This document shows, in pieces, positions 33,532 through 41,900 of a stretch of DNA of 64,000 nucleotides; position 1 is the first letter of the stretch, and every line of letters begins with the position of its first letter. Under the pieces are notes generated by a model. The model saw only the letters and a list, made by a program, of their open reading frames with translations. It did not search any database and was not told the DNA's origin. Position numbers and translations under genes: made by a program. Source of the DNA: Paenibacillus validus NBRC 15382 (GTDB lineage Bacteria; Bacillota; Bacilli; Paenibacillales; NBRC-103111); assembly GCF_004000985.1 (NCBI RefSeq), contig NZ_BIMH01000004.1, positions 150,458 to 214,457 of the forward strand, written 5' to 3'.

Positions 33532-34197
33532 CTACGGCCACATCTGCCCGTGGTACGACATGTCCCAGAACATGTACTCGAACCGGGTCGTGTTCAAGAA
33601 GACCGTCTCCAGCTTCGCCAGCTCGGCTTCGGTCTTCCCGGCCGCGAGCGTATCGAGCAGGTCGATGCACCAGCCCGCCAATTCGCCATACTCCGGCGAG
33701 CTGTACATCCGGATCCATTCGCCGTACAGCTCATGTTCGGCCGCGCCGGGTATGGCGTTCAGTTCTTTGCCGATCTCCCAATACCCCCACATGCACGGCA
33801 GCAAGGCTGCCACCAACTCCGCGAGCGAACCTTTCTGCGCCTCATGCAGCATGTAATGCGTATACGCGAGCGTAATCGGCGAAGGCTCCGCCTCCTCCAG
33901 CTCGTCTTCCGAAATGCCGAAGCGAGCGGCGTAACTGCGGTGCAGCGCCATCTCATCGTGCAAGGTTGCATGCAGGAGCGCCGCAAACTTGCCCATCGTC
34001 CCGAGGTCTGCCGCTTTCACGGCGCCCAGCGCGAACAGCTTCGAGTACTCGATCAAATACAAGTAATCTTGAATCATATAAAACCTGAACTTCTCTTTCG
34101 CCAGCGTCCCGTTCCCCAGCTCTTGAACGAACGGATGATCGTGGTTTTGACGCCAAATCGGCCTCAGCTTTTGCTGCAAACGCTCTGAAAATTTCAT
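33532..34197 (-). CDS. tenA: aminopyrimidine aminohydrolase / thiaminase II
   Basis: 221 residues of the TenA helical fold. Cys135 (LLPCMWGYWEIG), Asp44 (YMIQDYLYLIEYSKLFAL) and Glu207 (RFEYMFW) occupy the catalytic positions known from B. subtilis TenA. The enzyme hydrolyses amino-HMP from thiamine breakdown products and so salvages the pyrimidine half of thiamine. AGGAGGGG precedes the ATG at 34197. Other thi genes are absent, and no TPP riboswitch was found; a short hairpin leader lies upstream instead. Confidence 0.93.
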   Translation of the reverse strand: MKFSERLQQKLRPIWRQNHDHPFVQELGNGTLAKEKFRFYMIQDYLYLIEYSKLFALGAVKAADLGTMGKFAALLHATLHDEMALHRSYAARFGISEDELEEAEPSPITLAYTHYMLHEAQKGSLAELVAALLPCMWGYWEIGKELNAIPGAAEHELYGEWIRMYSSPEYGELAGWCIDLLDTLAAGKTEAELAKLETVFLNTTRFEYMFWDMSYHGQMWP

Positions 34198-34250
34198 GGC
34201 TAATCCCCTCCTGGACTTCCGGCACCGGCTTGTTGGTTGGATTGACATAC

Positions 34251-34280
34251 AAAAAACCACTCTCCGCCGTGAAAGTGGTT
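34251..34280 (-). terminator. leader hairpin/terminator before tenA
   Basis: Minus-strand stem ACCACT/AGTGGT plus six T residues, about 55 bases upstream of the tenA start. Flanking TGACAT and ATGTCA could pair outside it. No gene ends just upstream on this strand, so it may be an attenuator. Confidence 0.55.
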
Positions 34281-34406
34281 GAACATGTCACCCTAAATTG
34301 TAACATATCGATCGGGAAGAAGAAAATTTTATCAAACGATGTCAAACTCGATCCTGGCTGCATATATATAGGAGGGTTCATTTTTAATGATGAAGGAGCT
34401 GGCATT

Positions 34407-34586
34407 GTGGTAGAAACAACGGCAAGAGATGTACGTGAGGAAAAGGAATACGCAGAACGTGTATTGGATGACATGGGCTTGAATCAGATTGCCAACTGGC
34501 TGCGTGTGCTGCCCGAGGACCGATGGGAGGAATTGTTCGTCTTCTACTGGCCGACGCTGGCCAGGAAATGCGGCATCCGGACCTAA
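34407..34586 (+). CDS. 59-residue acidic small protein
   Basis: GTG start at 34407, 8 bases after AAGGAG. The protein is helical and acidic, with a conserved-looking C-terminal half (NQIANWLRVLPEDRWEELF, FYWPTLARKCG). No known domain. A long, strong terminator follows, which supports the gene. The open frame extends upstream but has no coding character there. Confidence 0.6.
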   Translation: MVETTARDVREEKEYAERVLDDMGLNQIANWLRVLPEDRWEELFVFYWPTLARKCGIRT

Positions 34587-34628
34587 TATCTTCTACATAA
34601 ACACGCTCGTTTGCGCCGTCCGGCGCCT

Positions 34629-34682
34629 GCGGCTTGCCGGGCTTCCTCCGCAGAAGATGCGTCCGGCAAAGCCGCTTTTTTG
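34629..34682 (+). terminator. terminator after the 59-residue gene
   Basis: Long stem GCGGCTTGCCGG/CCGGCAAAGCCGC with six T residues. Confidence 0.85.
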
Positions 34683-34698
34683 TGTCGCCTGGCTGCCG

Positions 34699-35502
34699 CT
34701 AAAGCGTCCATTCGCCCGCAAGCAGCACGTAAAGCTCCATCAAGAACGCCTCCGCCGATACGAAACGGAGTTCGGCTTCGAGCTCCAGCTTGGCGGCCAG
34801 CCGCCCGGCGATCTCCGCGGCCAGAGCGTCGCGCTTGATTCGCGTCAGCGACGGAATCCGTTCCACGTAGGCGGACAGCAGCAGCCAGTCTTCGCGCTCC
34901 ACCCGTCTGCGCTGCAGCTCCGTTAACGAAAGGTTGGGACGACCGGCCATCTCACGCTGATTCAGCCATTTCTCCGTTTGGCGGCGTCGATGCAGCTGTT
35001 CCCGGCGCGTGTCGCGCACAACGAGCGTGCCGGCGGCGAGATCGCCCAGCCTTTTATCCATCGGATGGAAAAAGATCCACAGCCCTCCCAGAAAATATAA
35101 CCAAGGCAAGAAATCGATAAGCCGGAAAAAATTGCGGATGATCGCGGACAAGAAGGTGACCGGTTGGCCATTCTCTTGAATGACGCGCAACCCCAACTGC
35201 TTCTTGCCTACCGTCTGGCCGTTCATATAATACTCGGCTAACACGAAGTACCCGCCGCTCAGCACCGAACTGAACACGATGATAAAGGCGAGTGCATATT
35301 CGCCCGGCATATCGTTCACGCCGATGCCCATGACCATGAGCGCCAGCCCGATCAGCAGGCACACCGCGCCGAATACGAGCATCAACAGCAGCACGTCGAT
35401 CAGTTGTGCGGCCGTGCGGCTGCCGAGTCCGGCTGTACGGAATTGCAGCCGCACGTGCTCCGGCGTGACAACCGTCGCTTCCCGGTTATAGCTATCGTTC
35501 AT
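34699..35502 (-). CDS. RDD-family membrane protein
   Basis: 267 residues. The N-terminal two-thirds is an RDD domain with the AGLGSRTAAQLIDVLLLML and GLRVIQENGQPVTF signatures and three or four membrane helices; the last 80 residues are soluble, charged and predicted helical. GGAGAG precedes the ATG. RDD proteins are linked to transport or stress in other bacteria, without a settled activity. It is divergent from the SpoIIM-like gene and belongs to the MoxR/DUF58 neighbourhood. Confidence 0.88.
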   Translation of the reverse strand: MNDSYNREATVVTPEHVRLQFRTAGLGSRTAAQLIDVLLLMLVFGAVCLLIGLALMVMGIGVNDMPGEYALAFIIVFSSVLSGGYFVLAEYYMNGQTVGKKQLGLRVIQENGQPVTFLSAIIRNFFRLIDFLPWLYFLGGLWIFFHPMDKRLGDLAAGTLVVRDTRREQLHRRRQTEKWLNQREMAGRPNLSLTELQRRRVEREDWLLLSAYVERIPSLTRIKRDALAAEIAGRLAAKLELEAELRFVSAEAFLMELYVLLAGEWTL

Positions 35503-35573
35503 TTCCCCACTCTCCTTCTTCTATTCATTGTGGTAGTATGAACTTATCGTCTTGAAGGAGGATGCTCCGTCTT

Positions 35574-36599
35574 ATGGATATTCAGTACTTTATTCGTGAG
35601 CATAAGCCCGTTTGGTCCGAATTGGAACAGATGCTCGAGCCGTTCGAGCGAAGCAAGCGGACGGTGCAGGCGATGCAGATCGATCGTTTGACACTGCTTT
35701 ACAAAACCGCCTCGGCGCATCTGGCGTTCGCACAAACGTACTACCCGGGCGACGAAATCGTCCCCTTCCTGAATCAGCTCGTTTCGCGCGCGCATCAGGC
35801 GCTCTTTGCCGGGCAGCGCCAGCCGGCCGGCCGGCTGGCCGACTTTTTTAAAAGGCAGTTTATCGGCTTCGTGCTGGAGCGCAGACGGTTCATCGCCGCA
35901 GCCCTCCTGCTGTTCATCATCGGCGGACTTTCCGGCTTTCTCGCCGTTTGGTCCGATCCGTTGAATTTGTACACGGTAATTCCCGCTCAAATCGCGGAAA
36001 GCATCAATCCGCATCAAGTCGGACGGGGCCACGACGATCTCCAGAGCGCGGTCATGTCCTCGACGATCATGACCAACAACATCCGCGTCGCCGTGCTGGC
36101 GTTTGTCAGCGGTATTACGTTCGGCCTATTAACCGTCTACTTGCTGCTCTACAACGGCCTCTTGATCGGCGCCTTAACCGCCGTGTTTTGGCAGTCCGGC
36201 AACAGCTATAGGTTTTGGGCCTACATCCTGCCACACGGCATCATTGAGCTGGCCGCTATTTTTATCGCCGGGGGCGCCGGTTTGTATATGGGCTACCGGA
36301 TGATTAACCCGGGACCGTATACGCGTAAATATATGTTCCTGCGCTCCGTAAAAGAATCGGCGCTGCTGCTCGTCGGTACGATCCCGCTGTTCGTCATCGC
36401 CGGTATCATCGAAGGGTACATCACCCCGTCCGGACTTTCGCTCGAAGCGAAGTACGCCTTCGCCGGGTTAACGCTGCTTGCGCTGGCCGTGTACGTCCTC
36501 TACGGCATCGCGAACGGGCGCAAGCTGCTGTTGGACGAAACTTCGCACGGATTTCACGCGCCGGACGTACAGCCGGAGCCGAAGCGCTCACCCGTCTAA
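35574..36599 (+). CDS. stage II sporulation protein M-like membrane protein
   Basis: 341 residues. A soluble N-terminal segment (about 1-95) is followed by about six to seven membrane helices. NNIRVAVLAFVSGITFGLLT, LPHGIIELAAIFIAGGAGL and IIEGYITPS are typical of the COG1300/SpoIIM-like family. The relation to SpoIIM is by fold family only; the partner genes RDD, DUF58 and MoxR mark it as the membrane member of that conserved set rather than a sporulation engulfment gene. The start at 35574 is 12 bases from GAAGGAGG; an ATG at 35562 touches the ribosome site and is unlikely. Confidence 0.88.
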   Translation: MDIQYFIREHKPVWSELEQMLEPFERSKRTVQAMQIDRLTLLYKTASAHLAFAQTYYPGDEIVPFLNQLVSRAHQALFAGQRQPAGRLADFFKRQFIGFVLERRRFIAAALLLFIIGGLSGFLAVWSDPLNLYTVIPAQIAESINPHQVGRGHDDLQSAVMSSTIMTNNIRVAVLAFVSGITFGLLTVYLLLYNGLLIGALTAVFWQSGNSYRFWAYILPHGIIELAAIFIAGGAGLYMGYRMINPGPYTRKYMFLRSVKESALLLVGTIPLFVIAGIIEGYITPSGLSLEAKYAFAGLTLLALAVYVLYGIANGRKLLLDETSHGFHAPDVQPEPKRSPV

Positions 36600-36622
36600 T
36601 TCGGCCGACGGTTTCGAGGCGC

Positions 36623-37999
36623 CTACAGCCTGTCGCCGGCCTTCACGTCCAAGTACCGGTTGACGGCCGTCCAAGCGAGCTCGCCAACCGGGACGTCGAC
36701 CACATCGATGCCCCCGGACGCCATCTCAGCCGCGTACGCTTGACGCTCCAACGTCATCTTGTGCGCCAAGCTTTTGACGAAAGCTTCGCGTTTGCCGCCC
36801 GTCTCCATGTTCGTCCAACGGTGCAGCGCCTCGTCCCGAAGCCCGAGCAGCAGCAGGAGGTGCTGCTTTTGCATGCGCAGCAGCAGCGGACGGAGCTGGT
36901 CCTCGTACATATAATTGTCCATGTCGGAGAACAGCACGGTCAAGCTGCGCTTCTTCTGCACACGCATTAGATGATGCAGGGCGGAGGCGTAGCTGGACTC
37001 CGCAAAATCGCTTTGCAGGTGGAAGAGCGCTTCCGTAATCGCCTGCAGATGGCCGGTACCCGTGCCGGGCGGCACGTAAGCTTTAACCCGGTTCGAGAAA
37101 GCCATCACCGCGACTTTATCCCCCTGCTTCAAGGCCACGGCCGCCAGCGACAGCGCCGCTTCGAGCGTCGCATCAAGCTTCGCGCGTCCGTCCAGTTCTA
37201 CGCCCATCATGCGCCCGCAATCCAGCATAATCGTGACGACCTTCCCGCGCTCGGGCCGAAACACGTTCGTCATCAGGGCCCGGGACCGGGCCGACGCCCG
37301 CCAGTTGATCAGGCGCGTGTCATCGCCCTCCACATACTCGCGAATCATGTGAAACTCCGACCCGGCACGTTCCTTGCGGAACACCCGTTTCCCCTCCAAA
37401 ATCAATTGATGCTGCACGGAAGCCAATATACCGCGAGCACCCGACATGTCCGGATAAATGCGAATGTCCTGCGCAACCGGCGCAACCAGCTGTTTCGCCC
37501 AAAGTCCAAGCGACCCGCGAATACGCAATCGGGCAAACCGGAACTTATGAATCCCGCGCTCGCGTCCGCAAGTCGTATACAGGATCTCGGCCGATCTCCC
37601 CTGCCAGTCGGCAGCAAGCGATTCGACCGGCACGGCAAGGAACGACTGCGGCACATCGTCGGCAAGCTCAAGCCGCAGCGAAACCGGCCGGTCCGTCTCG
37701 ACGCGCACCGCAACTTCGAAAGGCGCGTCCCGGTCCGCATGGCTCGGCAGATCGCGGCTCACCCGGACATGCCTTCTGCGCGGAAGCAGCGACAGGTCCA
37801 GCACGGATGCGCCGAGCAGCGCGCCGTTGACGAGCAAGAAGGCCGCTGCGCCCGCGCCGAGCGCATACCCGGCAGCGATCAACGCCGCGCCGCTGGCGGC
37901 GGCGACCGCCATGCGGGGCGTCGGTACGATCATGCGCCGCTGTATCGCATCAGCGAGGGACCGGAATCGAGGCCAACGTTTCCTGGATGAAGTGGTCAC
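36623..37999 (-). CDS. DUF58 domain protein
   Basis: 458 residues. Two N-terminal membrane helices (within about residues 25-70), a beta-rich middle and the DUF58 core with EYVEGDDTRLINWRASAR, MTNVFRPERGKVVTIMLDCGRMM and FSDMDNYMYED, a von Willebrand A-like fold. In many bacteria DUF58 proteins work with MoxR ATPases, perhaps in envelope protein assembly or stress. The GTG at 37999 has GGAGG 9 bases upstream and overlaps the end of the MoxR gene by 50 bases. Confidence 0.9.
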   Translation of the reverse strand: MTTSSRKRWPRFRSLADAIQRRMIVPTPRMAVAAASGAALIAAGYALGAGAAAFLLVNGALLGASVLDLSLLPRRRHVRVSRDLPSHADRDAPFEVAVRVETDRPVSLRLELADDVPQSFLAVPVESLAADWQGRSAEILYTTCGRERGIHKFRFARLRIRGSLGLWAKQLVAPVAQDIRIYPDMSGARGILASVQHQLILEGKRVFRKERAGSEFHMIREYVEGDDTRLINWRASARSRALMTNVFRPERGKVVTIMLDCGRMMGVELDGRAKLDATLEAALSLAAVALKQGDKVAVMAFSNRVKAYVPPGTGTGHLQAITEALFHLQSDFAESSYASALHHLMRVQKKRSLTVLFSDMDNYMYEDQLRPLLLRMQKQHLLLLLGLRDEALHRWTNMETGGKREAFVKSLAHKMTLERQAYAAEMASGGIDVVDVPVGELAWTAVNRYLDVKAGDRL

Positions 38000-38870
38000 T
38001 CGTCTCTCCCTCCAATTCAATCTGCGGCGTCAGCAGCAGCCGGTGCCGGAGCGCCGGTCCGGCTACCGTCTTGATGTCGTCCGGCGTCACATAGCGGCGG
38101 CCGTCGAGCAGCGCCCATGCCCGCGAGGCCATCAGCATCGCAATCCCCGCACGGGGACTTGCGCCAAGCTGCAGCCTTTTATCCTCCCGCGTCTTGCGGA
38201 TCAGGGCGGCGATGTAGCCGATCAGCGCGTCCTGAACCACGACATGCGGCAGTTCAGCCCGCAGCGCCTTGAACTCTTCGAGCGACAACACTGCCTCTTG
38301 CGGCTGTTCCTGCACTGCGTAGAACGGCTTGTGGCCTTTCAATATGTTCAATTCCGCCTCCAGCGACGGATACGACACCGTTAATTTGAACAAAAACCGG
38401 TCGAGCTGCGCCTCCGGCAGCGGATACGTGCCTTCGTACTCCACCGGATTTTGCGTGGCGACGACAAAAAAAGGATCGGGCAGCGGATAGGTCGTGCCTT
38501 GAATCGTCACCTGCCGTTCCTCCATCGCCTCCAGCAGCGCCGCTTGCGTCTTGGGCGGCGTACGGTTGATTTCGTCGGCCAGCAGCAAATTCGTAAATAC
38601 CGGCCCCCGTATCGTCTGAAACTCGTTGTCCCTCATATTAAAGATTGCGCTGCCGGTCATATCGCCCGGCATCATATCCGGCGTAAATTGAACCCGGCTG
38701 AACGACCCCTCCGTCAAATCGGCGAGCGTGCGCACCATCTTCGTTTTCCCAAGCCCCGGAACCCCTTCCAGGAGCACGTGGCCTCCGGCCAAAAAAGCGG
38801 TCAGCAGCAGGCGGATATTCGTCTGCTGTCCGATCACGATTCGTTCCATTTGCTGCAGCAGCTGTTGCAT
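37950..38870 (-). CDS. MoxR-family AAA+ ATPase
   Basis: 306 residues. Walker A GVPGLGKTK (about residues 37-45), Walker B LLLADEINR, sensor FVVATQNPVEYEGTYPLPEAQ and the sensor-2 Arg in GASPRAGIAMLMASRAWA are complete. MoxR ATPases act as chaperones in complex assembly, generally paired with DUF58/VWA proteins, as here. GGAG lies 9 bases before the ATG; it is 6 bases after the DUF4350 gene in the operon. Confidence 0.95.
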   Translation of the reverse strand: MQQLLQQMERIVIGQQTNIRLLLTAFLAGGHVLLEGVPGLGKTKMVRTLADLTEGSFSRVQFTPDMMPGDMTGSAIFNMRDNEFQTIRGPVFTNLLLADEINRTPPKTQAALLEAMEERQVTIQGTTYPLPDPFFVVATQNPVEYEGTYPLPEAQLDRFLFKLTVSYPSLEAELNILKGHKPFYAVQEQPQEAVLSLEEFKALRAELPHVVVQDALIGYIAALIRKTREDKRLQLGASPRAGIAMLMASRAWALLDGRRYVTPDDIKTVAGPALRHRLLLTPQIELEGETSDHFIQETLASIPVPR

Positions 38871-38876
38871 CGAACT

Positions 38877-40004
38877 TCACTCCTTCTCCAGATTGCGGAT
38901 GACTTCATCGGCCTTCCGGCTGTCCATCTCCAACTGCTTCGGCGTATACGACACGGCTTCCTCCGCCGCCCTCCAGCAAGCGAGCAGCGCCGCGAGCCGG
39001 TCCACCGCAGCCTTATCCCAGTGACGCTTGGCTGCGGCCAGCACCTGGGCGTCGGATGCGTCGGTGCGAACGCCGAATCTGGCGCGCAGCCGGCTGCGCA
39101 CGTACCGCTCCTGATGCGCCAGCGCTTCACGGGTCAGCCTGCCCCGCTCGTACCAGCCTGCCGCGGCCAACAGCGTTTCGTCGCCGCGCCGCACCGTCCA
39201 TGCGCGCGGCGTGAAGGCAGGTCCGAAGCGGACCGCTTTCCGCCACAGCCATAGCAAGACGGCAAGCAGCAGCTGCAGCAGCACGGCGAGCAGCCAGTCG
39301 GGGTACACGGCAAGCAGCCCCGGTTTGCCCTGCAGGCCGTGGTGGTATTCGTCAACCCAGAGCGCGCCGCTCGGCCGGTTCAAATACGGCCACAGCAGCT
39401 CGAAGTGCGAATGCTCAAGCACATGCTCGTTCATGGTCCATTCCGGCACGACGAACAGGCTCAGGCTGCCTTCGCCGACGGCGAGATGGCCGCCGATCAC
39501 CCCGCGCGCATCGCGAAGCACCGGCTCCATGCCGCTCGATGCGTCCAGCCGGTAAGCGGACGCGACGCTGCCGGTGAACCCCGTCTCGGCCGGACGGCGC
39601 AGATCGGTTACCGGGACGACGCCGGGGTCCGGTTCGTCCAGTGCCGCTGCGGGAAACGTCGTCCAGCCCTCAGGAGAACTGTCGAACACCAGCAGCTCGT
39701 TGCCCCGCTCCACCCAGCCCACGATTTCTTCCCGCTCCCGCTCCGTCAAGCTGTAAGGCTGAAGGAGCACCAGCGTTTGTCCGGAGGCCTTCGGCAAGAA
39801 CCGCCAAGGCTTCTGCCATCGTTTAACCGGGACGTTCTTCTCTTCCAACAACGTATATAACGCTTTCGTTCCGTCGCGATCCGCCGAAACCGACACATAG
39901 GCCGGCAGATCCGGCAAATCGGGCCGGACAAGCAGCCAGCCGATGCCGAGAAACGCGGCGACGCTAAGGACGAGAGCAATCGGCGTCTTATTTCGTTTCA
40001 GCAT
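38877..40004 (-). CDS. DUF4350 domain membrane protein
   Basis: 375 residues. A first helix at residues 8-28, then an outside/soluble DUF4350 domain (YVSVSADRDGTKALYTLLEE, LVLLQPYSLTEREREEIVGW, VDEYHHGLQGK), a second helix near 245-265 and a cytoplasmic tail. The DUF4350 region resembles GldG/IntG-type degenerate domains of ABC-associated proteins. The ATG at 40004 follows GGAAGGGG and overlaps the upstream DUF4129 gene by 17 bases. Confidence 0.85.
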   Translation of the reverse strand: MLKRNKTPIALVLSVAAFLGIGWLLVRPDLPDLPAYVSVSADRDGTKALYTLLEEKNVPVKRWQKPWRFLPKASGQTLVLLQPYSLTEREREEIVGWVERGNELLVFDSSPEGWTTFPAAALDEPDPGVVPVTDLRRPAETGFTGSVASAYRLDASSGMEPVLRDARGVIGGHLAVGEGSLSLFVVPEWTMNEHVLEHSHFELLWPYLNRPSGALWVDEYHHGLQGKPGLLAVYPDWLLAVLLQLLLAVLLWLWRKAVRFGPAFTPRAWTVRRGDETLLAAAGWYERGRLTREALAHQERYVRSRLRARFGVRTDASDAQVLAAAKRHWDKAAVDRLAALLACWRAAEEAVSYTPKQLEMDSRKADEVIRNLEKE

Positions 40005-40629
40005 GACCCGCCCCTTCCCGGACAAGCGAAGCCAGCAGCTCCGTCATCCGCTCGTAATCGCGCGCCTCTGCTTCTCCGCGTCCGTAATACACATGCTCGA
40101 ACAGCCGGGCCGCTTCGATAAAGGACCGGGCGGCGGCAGGCTCGCGGTCGTGCAGCTCCTCCGCATATTCGCGGTTCGTCTTCCACGTCTGGGCCCGTAC
40201 CCACTCCCGTTCATTCATGAGCAGCAGCAGCGCCAGGAACGCGTGCCGCACCGCTTCGGGGTAATCCCCGGCGGCGGCGAACCGCTGCGCTTCCTCGGCC
40301 AGCCTTGCGGAAGACCGGTCCAGCTCGACTGCGCTGCGGAAAACAATCCGGCGCCGGCTGCGCCGCTCGAGAATCAGAAGGCGCATCATCCACAGGATGG
40401 CGGCGGCCAGCGCGGCCAGCAGGAAGCCCAACAGGAGGTACGCGACCACATTCGGCGTTCCCGGCGCTATATCCAGCTCCGGGAACAGGTCGGCAATCTT
40501 CTCCAGCTTCTCCTGCAGCCATTCGAAGATCGGGTTGCCGCTGCGTTCCCGCATATAGGCGGTATATTCGTCGCGGTTTAGAATCTCCTGCAGCTTCTCT
40601 TTATCCGTCTGGACTTCGGCTTTATTCAT
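39988..40629 (-). CDS. DUF4129 domain membrane protein
   Basis: 213 residues with one central membrane helix (VVAYLLLGFLLAALAAAILWMM, cut here across its length) and a C-terminal DUF4129 segment (ARLAEEAQRFAAAGDYPEA, TNREYAEELHD, FEHVYYGRGE). DUF4129 usually stands at the end of transglutaminase-like proteins in this neighbourhood; here it is separate and no transglutaminase gene is present. It overlaps both neighbours, so translation is coupled. Confidence 0.85.
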   Translation of the reverse strand: MNKAEVQTDKEKLQEILNRDEYTAYMRERSGNPIFEWLQEKLEKIADLFPELDIAPGTPNVVAYLLLGFLLAALAAAILWMMRLLILERRSRRRIVFRSAVELDRSSARLAEEAQRFAAAGDYPEAVRHAFLALLLLMNEREWVRAQTWKTNREYAEELHDREPAAARSFIEAARLFEHVYYGRGEAEARDYERMTELLASLVREGAGHAETK

Positions 40630-41722
40630 CGGTCTTTTTCGTCTCGGTCATTTTCGTCTCCACGGCGCTCCAGTCGGTCGGGCCCTCGTCCTCCGGACGA
40701 TCATCACCTGCATTGCCCGGCATCGCCGCATCCGGGTCCTTATGCCCGTTCACGTTCGGCAGGCTGCGGGCAAGCATCTGTTCCAAATCGGTGCCCTCGC
40801 TGCGCAAGCGCAGATCGAAATAAATGACCGCATACGGGATCATGTAGAACGGCGTGATGAGCAGAGACAACAGGACGTAGATCAGCTGGCCGAGCAGCGA
40901 CATTTTGAACACCGCCACAAGAAGCGCATAGATGCCGAGCAGAAATACGGTATAAATGACCGTCAACACCAAATAAATGGCGAATATACGCCAAAAGCTG
41001 CCCCTCGTCAGCCTCCAGCTGCGGCGCAGCGCCTGTCTCTCCTTCTCCACGGCGACAACCGGCAAATAAAAGCCGAATCGCACGACGAAGTAGCTGACAA
41101 CGGCCAGCACGGCGAAAAGCGCAAGCAAATAGAGAATGACGATCAGCGCCACAAACGCGATGCCGCCGCCTAACGGATCGGCGCCCATCCTCGTAAAGGC
41201 CGCTCCGAAACCCGTGCCGACGATGGCCAGCACCCCGAACACAGCGACAAACACGATAATTAGGCCGATATAGATCCCGGTTACAATCAAGCCGAACAAA
41301 AACGTATTGCCGACCATCCGCCAATAGGGCGTGAACGATTGGCGGAGCAGGTCTCCGAAACGAATGCTCTCGCCTTTGCCTGCCGCGTTCACCAAGTGCA
41401 GCTGCGCAGCCACCGACGACGGAAAGAACGCCAGTATATACAGCGGCATGAGCAGGGCAAGCCCGGCAAGCCCGCCCGACATTTCCGCCTGTCCGCTCCT
41501 GTTGCCATTCAAGAAAAGATCGAATGAACCGGAAATCGAATGCTCGCTTTGCGGGAGGAACGAAACGCCGCTCATGTCGTACAACAGCACGTTTTGCACG
41601 AAATAAAACGGTCCGAAGAACAATAACGCAAGAAGATATATCATGGTGAAATGTTTGCGGTACAGCTGAAAGCTTCTGTCCAAAATCGTCCCGACGCCCA
41701 TCGGCTTGTTGAATAATTCCAT
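40622..41722 (-). CDS. polytopic membrane protein (glycerophosphodiesterase-membrane-domain-like)
   Basis: 366 residues with about six long membrane helices between residues 25 and 300, ending in a charged, disordered tail (from about 315). The pattern resembles the membrane domain found with glycerophosphoryl diester phosphodiesterases, often the first gene of MoxR/DUF58 operons. GGGAGG precedes the ATG, and a TATAAT at 41760-41755 (weak -35) would place the operon promoter about 35 bases upstream. The function is unknown. Confidence 0.75.
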   Translation of the reverse strand: MELFNKPMGVGTILDRSFQLYRKHFTMIYLLALLFFGPFYFVQNVLLYDMSGVSFLPQSEHSISGSFDLFLNGNRSGQAEMSGGLAGLALLMPLYILAFFPSSVAAQLHLVNAAGKGESIRFGDLLRQSFTPYWRMVGNTFLFGLIVTGIYIGLIIVFVAVFGVLAIVGTGFGAAFTRMGADPLGGGIAFVALIVILYLLALFAVLAVVSYFVVRFGFYLPVVAVEKERQALRRSWRLTRGSFWRIFAIYLVLTVIYTVFLLGIYALLVAVFKMSLLGQLIYVLLSLLITPFYMIPYAVIYFDLRLRSEGTDLEQMLARSLPNVNGHKDPDAAMPGNAGDDRPEDEGPTDWSAVETKMTETKKTDE

Positions 41723-41802
41723 CCTGGCATCCTCCCGCTTACATATTCGCCATAATTATACACGAAGGCAGCAGCCGTGGCACCAAAAATTACAGCCGCC
41801 GC

Positions 41803-41853
41803 AACAAACAGAAAGCCGGCTTTCCCCGGGCAGCACCGGGCAAAAGCCGACTT
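41803..41853 (-). terminator. terminator after the ABC exporter pair
   Basis: Minus-strand long stem AAGTCGGCTTTTGCCCGG against CCGGGGAAAGCCGGCTTT, then a T-rich tail. Confidence 0.75.
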
Positions 41854-41900
41854 CTTTGTTCGTGTAATGGGCGCCAAGCTCTGAAAGCAGCGCGCTTGCC

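Noticed and set aside
34198..34330. TPP riboswitch before tenA
   Set aside because: The conserved CTGAGA and thi-box elements are missing.
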